A DNA stretch of 19,238 nucleotides from Caldilineaceae bacterium (GTDB taxonomy: Bacteria > Chloroflexota > Anaerolineae > Caldilineales > Caldilineaceae): positions 1 through 19,238 of the forward strand of contig JAHBVH010000111.1 of NCBI GenBank assembly GCA_019637645.1. The letters are read 5' to 3'. The translations under genes were made by a program, and so were the position numbers. This document shows positions 16,247-19,238 of this stretch, in pieces (within the stretch, counting starts at the first letter, position 1; each line of letters opens with the position of its first letter). The notes beneath the pieces are model-generated. The model searched no databases and was not told the DNA's origin. It was given only the letters and a program-made list of their open reading frames with translations.

Positions 16247-17800
16247 ATGAAGGTTTCCCAAAAGATGGGCTTGCTGGCACTCTGGTGTGCTGGCCTCTTG
16301 ACCGTGCTTGGCTGCAATTTGCTCTTTGCCCTGCCAGAACCCAAGCCAACCATGGCGCCGAGTCTTACCCCAGCCACGGCCACCCCCAACCGGGCTACGG
16401 CAACACCGCCGCGACCGACCGCGCGGGCAACCACTGGCCCCACCCCGCTTGCCACTTTGTTACGCGCGCTTGTGCCAACAGCGCGGCCAGTCGCAACCGC
16501 CACCGCAAGCGCCACACCCCAACCACCAACGGCGCGGGTCAATGCCGACTTGGTCAATCTACGGGGTGGCCCGGGAACAGGCTATAGCGTGGTGGGACAG
16601 ATCCGTGCCAGCGCAGAAATTACCATCGTTGGGCGCACGGCAGCGGGCGACTGGTGGCAAATCTGCTGTCCCCAAGGCGAGCAGGAAGAAAGTTGGATCA
16701 GCGCGGCGTTGGTCGATCTTGCCTTGTCGACCGACCAAATTTCAACCACGGTGCCGCTGGCAACGATTCCACCGCTCCCCGCGTTGGCCGCCCCGGCTCG
16801 CCAAGCGGCCAGTGTTGCCAATGCCGGGGGGAGCGGCAACGGGGCCGGGGTGGGCTTGCCCGGTGCCGGTGGCTTTGGCGCAGTCAGCGGCACCAATCCA
16901 TTCACCGGCCAGGGGGGTGGCCAGCGTGGACAGCGCCCTATCCTTGTCTGTGTCAACAATGATTATGCGGCACGTCCTCAATTCGGCTTGGGTCAGGCCG
17001 ACATTGTCTATGAATATCTGATGGAAGGGTATGGCATTACGCGGTTTAGTGCCCTCTTTTATGGCGAAGAGAGTAGCCAGATTGGCCCCATCCGTAGTGC
17101 GCGCCTCATCAACTACTATCTGGGAGCGCTCTACGATGCGGGCTTGGCTTGCTCTGGCGCGAGTGATCAGGTACGCTATACGCTGAAACATGAAGCGCCC
17201 TTTCCCTACCTGGACATCGACCTAGACGACCCCTCTAATGCACGCTACTCGGCGAGCATTGGCAGTGACTATCGTACCCGTCTGCGGACAAGCACAGGTG
17301 GCTTACGGCGATGGCTGGGCGAGTGGGGTGTGGAAAAAGCGCCAAATGTCCGTGGCTACACCTTTGGCGGCGTGCCAAACGGCGGCGTGCCAGCCACCAC
17401 CATTGCCATTCCCTATCCCGCTAGCACGGGAAGCCAGGTCCGCTACCAATATGAGGGCAGCAGTGGCCGGTATACCCGTTGGCTGGGCGGGATTCCCCAT
17501 GTGGATGGCAATAGCGGTGGGCAACTGGCCGTCGAAAATGTGATCGTCCAAGTGGTGACCCATGAAGCCACCAACATCGTGGAAGACAGTCTCGGCAGCA
17601 CTAGCATTCGTCTCAACCTCTTCGGCAGCGGGCCAGCCATCCTCTTTCGGGATGGGCAAGCCCATGTCGGCAGTTGGCGCAGCGAAAGTCGCGGGGATCT
17701 GCCCCGTTTCTTTAATGCTGCCGGGGCAGAAATACCCCTAAAACCAGGCAAAAGTTGGATTAGTATCGTGCCGCCAACCTATACAGTGACTTATCAATAG
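16247..17800 (+). CDS. Lipoprotein with SH3-like and DUF3048 (YerB-type) domains
   Basis: The 517-residue protein has a lipoprotein signal with lipobox TVLGC (C23), so it should be lipid-anchored outside the membrane. A Thr/Pro/Ala-rich linker runs at about 30-95. A bacterial SH3 domain follows at about 96-158 (ADLVNLRGGPGTGYSVVG, then DWWQICC, then ESWIS), a fold that often binds cell-wall peptides. A Gly-rich linker leads to the DUF3048 region from about 230 to the end, with VNNDYAARPQFGLGQADIVYE, GITRFSALF and IGPIRSAR. DUF3048 has no settled function. The start ATG lacks a close ribosome site (AGGTGAGG is 16 bases away), so a later start cannot be excluded, but the signal peptide begins here. 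A wall-associated role is inferred from the SH3 domain. Confidence 0.9.
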   Translation: MKVSQKMGLLALWCAGLLTVLGCNLLFALPEPKPTMAPSLTPATATPNRATATPPRPTARATTGPTPLATLLRALVPTARPVATATASATPQPPTARVNADLVNLRGGPGTGYSVVGQIRASAEITIVGRTAAGDWWQICCPQGEQEESWISAALVDLALSTDQISTTVPLATIPPLPALAAPARQAASVANAGGSGNGAGVGLPGAGGFGAVSGTNPFTGQGGGQRGQRPILVCVNNDYAARPQFGLGQADIVYEYLMEGYGITRFSALFYGEESSQIGPIRSARLINYYLGALYDAGLACSGASDQVRYTLKHEAPFPYLDIDLDDPSNARYSASIGSDYRTRLRTSTGGLRRWLGEWGVEKAPNVRGYTFGGVPNGGVPATTIAIPYPASTGSQVRYQYEGSSGRYTRWLGGIPHVDGNSGGQLAVENVIVQVVTHEATNIVEDSLGSTSIRLNLFGSGPAILFRDGQAHVGSWRSESRGDLPRFFNAAGAEIPLKPGKSWISIVPPTYTVTYQ

Positions 17801-17859
17801 GTGTTAGAAGTTGATTGCTCTGTCCAAATCATGATTCAAGTTTGAAAGGAAGAACCACC

Positions 17860-18180
17860 ATGCAACGCGTCTGTTTTCTCCTAAAGGTCAAACAAGAAAA
17901 GCTAGCAGAATACAAAGTAGCCCACGAAGGCGTCTGGGAGGAGATGCTACAAGCCCTGCGCGAAACCGGCTGGCATAACTATTCCCTCTTTCTCCGCGAA
18001 GATGGCCTGCTGGTTGGCTACCTCGAAACGCCGGACTTCCAAGCGGCCCTCGACGGCATGGCAAAACGCGAAGTCAATGAACGCTGGCAAGCCGCCATGG
18101 CCCCCTATTTTGAACAACTCGAAGGCCGCCGTCCCGACCAAGGGATGTTTGTGCTAGAAGAAGTGTTTCATTTGGCATAG
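17860..18180 (+). CDS. rhaM: L-rhamnose mutarotase
   Basis: The enzyme interconverts the alpha and beta anomers of L-rhamnose for entry into rhamnose breakdown. The 106-residue length matches the family (about 104). Visible features are Y18 and H22 in EYKVAHEGVWEEM (H22 corresponds to the catalytic His in E. coli RhaM, as I recall), NYSLFL with Y41, and ERWQAAM with W76, where E. coli has a Trp pair. It is cytoplasmic and dimeric in known members. The ATG at 17860 has AAAGGAAG at good spacing, so the open frame back to 17815 is not used. No rhamnose isomerase, kinase or aldolase is in the window. The ThuA, TIM-barrel and oxidoreductase genes may serve the same or a related sugar pathway. Confidence 0.9.
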   Translation: MQRVCFLLKVKQEKLAEYKVAHEGVWEEMLQALRETGWHNYSLFLREDGLLVGYLETPDFQAALDGMAKREVNERWQAAMAPYFEQLEGRRPDQGMFVLEEVFHLA

Positions 18181-18183
18181 TCA

Positions 18184-18312
18184 GTTGGTCATTGGTCATT
18201 GGTCACTTGTCCTTTGTCATTGGCCACTCGTCCCTCGCCACCAGCTACTGACCAAGAACCAAGGACCAAGGACTAATGACTAATGACAAGTGACCAATGA
18301 CAAATGACTAAC
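18184..18312. repeat. Long imperfect inverted repeat built of GGTCATT-type units
   Basis: The left arm 18184-18211 and right arm 18285-18312 are complementary over 28 bases with two mismatches. Each is made of 7-base units of the type TTGGTCA or its complement, with further degenerate copies between (ACCAAGGACCAAGGACTAATGACTAATGAC-like, about 18251-18280). The element lies exactly where gene style changes from Chloroflexota-like to PVC-like. The right arm contains the ATG of the next gene. Confidence 0.88.
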
Positions 18313-19238
18313 ACCCAACCTCCATTTCCCCACTGCCTCCGCCTCGCACTGTGCCTGTTGGCGTCGAGTGTCTGCGCCCAGTCCGTTCCCGATCCCGAGG
18401 TCCAGCTCCAGGGCTTTCGGGTGCTCGAGGGGTTCGCGGTGGAACTGGTCGCCTCGGAGACCAATGGCGTGGTGAAGCCGATCCAGATCCGGTTCGATCC
18501 CGATGGACGGCTCTGGGTCGCGGGAAGCGTCAGTTATCCGCAGGTGATTCCCGGCGTCCCGGCAGACGATCGCATCGTGGTGCTGGAAGATCGGGACGGC
18601 GACGGACGGATGGAGCATACGACGGTGTTTGCGGAGGGGCTTCAGATTCCCACGGGCCTCGAGATCGGGGACGGCGGGGTGTACGTGGGCGCGGCGACGG
18701 AGTTGCTGCACTTGCGGGACACCGATGGCGACGGACGGGCGGACGAACGGCGGGTGGTGCTCCGCGGATTCGGCACCGGAGATTCGCATCAGACGCTGAA
18801 CTCCTTCGCGTGGGGACCGAGCGGCGAGTTGCTGATGAGCCAGGGATTGCATGCGCAGTCGCGGGTGGAGACGCCCTGGGGACTGGAGGTCCTGCATCAG
18901 GCCGGGGTCTGGCGTTTCTGGCCGCGGACGCGGCGTCTGGACCCGTTCTGGAGCGGCGCCATGGGCGCGCACAATCCCTTTGGCAGCGCCTTCGATCGCT
19001 GGGGCCAGCCCCTGGTCTTCGCCGGCAACGGCCATGGCGTCTATCACCTCACCCAGGCCATGATCCGCACCGATCATTTCCTGGAGCAACGATCTCTGTG
19101 GAATGACGGACGGAAGTATGGCGGCGGCGACGTGGTGGAAAATCCGGTGTGGCCGGCGGCGCATCAGGGCGAGTTTGTCACCGGCGGCTATCTCCAGAAC
19201 ACCGTCGAGCGGTTCCGCGTCACCGAGGCGGGCGCCAG
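18304..19238 (+). CDS. PVC-type secreted dehydrogenase-like beta-propeller protein (N-terminal part, 3' partial)
   Basis: The frame is open from 18304 to the window end (311 codons). An in-frame TGA at 18298 forces the start to lie at or after 18304. Residues about 10-25 form a signal peptide with a likely cut after SSVCA. The mature part resembles the large membrane-bound dehydrogenase-like proteins frequent in Planctomycetes and Verrucomicrobia: FRVLEGFAVELVASE, then RFDPDGRLWVAGSVSYPQ, then the Asp-rich EDRDGDGRMEHTTVF and RDTDGDGRADERRVVL, then HNPFGSAFDRWGQPLVFAGNGHG. The two DGDG stretches look like calcium-binding loops. Such proteins usually continue into helical and cytochrome c domains outside this window. 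No ribosome site is seen; the ATG lies in a repeat arm. Codon use (GCG, CGG, GAG, GTC, GAC favoured) is unlike every gene upstream, which points to another genome. Confidence 0.82.
   Translation, partial: MTNTQPPFPHCLRLALCLLASSVCAQSVPDPEVQLQGFRVLEGFAVELVASETNGVVKPIQIRFDPDGRLWVAGSVSYPQVIPGVPADDRIVVLEDRDGDGRMEHTTVFAEGLQIPTGLEIGDGGVYVGAATELLHLRDTDGDGRADERRVVLRGFGTGDSHQTLNSFAWGPSGELLMSQGLHAQSRVETPWGLEVLHQAGVWRFWPRTRRLDPFWSGAMGAHNPFGSAFDRWGQPLVFAGNGHGVYHLTQAMIRTDHFLEQRSLWNDGRKYGGGDVVENPVWPAAHQGEFVTGGYLQNTVERFRVTEAGA

Noticed and set aside
16308..17021. Second plus-strand open frame (237 codons) inside the DUF3048 lipoprotein gene
   Set aside because: It overlaps the lipobox, SH3 and DUF3048 coding frame and is Arg/Pro-rich without any domain; it is a shadow of GC-rich coding DNA.
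18181..18303. CRISPR array suggested by repeated short units
   Set aside because: The units are 7 bases, run back to back and in both orientations, with no regular spacers and no cas genes.
18280..19164. Long minus-strand open frame (294 codons) across the PVC-type gene
   Set aside because: The plus-strand frame encodes a recognisable secreted protein with a signal peptide and DGDG loops. The minus frame is Arg/His/Pro-rich, as expected for the reverse of GC-rich coding DNA.

Overview
The first ~18.2 kb look like a chromosomal segment from a Chloroflexota-type bacterium, probably Anaerolineae or Caldilineae. This placement is an inference from the gene set and gene style: extracellular proteins with choice-of-anchor A and DUF11 domains and long Thr/Pro linkers, an SH3 plus DUF3048 lipoprotein, a GT39-like membrane glycosyltransferase, and many small dispersed palindromes between genes. 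No rRNA or tRNA gene, CRISPR array or transposase was seen.

Layout. (1) 1-834: the 3' end of a surface-protein gene whose last domain is cut short at a 19-bp inverted repeat. (2) 835-2816: an aldo/keto reductase (minus strand) divergent from a biotin-protein ligase (plus strand). (3) 2893-8532: a tightly packed plus-strand run coding for a Thr/Ser/Pro-rich membrane protein, a large membrane-anchored protein with four C-X16-C repeats, a GT39-like glycosyltransferase and a patatin phospholipase. The last two junctions overlap by 1 and 4 bases, so this is probably a cell-surface operon. (4) 8768-10252: a ThuA-like protein and a HAD hydrolase, the latter flanked by two related palindromes. (5) 10332-12560: a GT4 glycosyltransferase (minus) divergent from a PIG-L deacetylase (plus). 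(6) 12694-18180: a sugar isomerase/epimerase-like TIM barrel, a Gfo/Idh/MocA oxidoreductase, a DinB-like protein, a metallo-beta-lactamase-fold hydrolase, the SH3 plus DUF3048 lipoprotein and an L-rhamnose mutarotase. ThuA, the TIM barrel, the oxidoreductase and the mutarotase fit carbohydrate catabolism, although no transporter or regulator is in the window.

(7) 18181-19238: an inverted-repeat spacer, then the 5' part of a secreted PVC-type (Planctomycetes/Verrucomicrobia) dehydrogenase-like beta-propeller protein. Its codon use is plainly different from everything upstream. The switch falls exactly on a short repeat of a kind common between genes in unrelated environmental genomes. I therefore consider a chimeric assembly join at least as likely as horizontal transfer.

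The most interesting biology is the 2893-8532 surface operon, where a candidate O-glycosyltransferase sits directly behind Thr/Pro-rich membrane-anchored proteins. The most important caution is the 18.2-18.3 kb junction.
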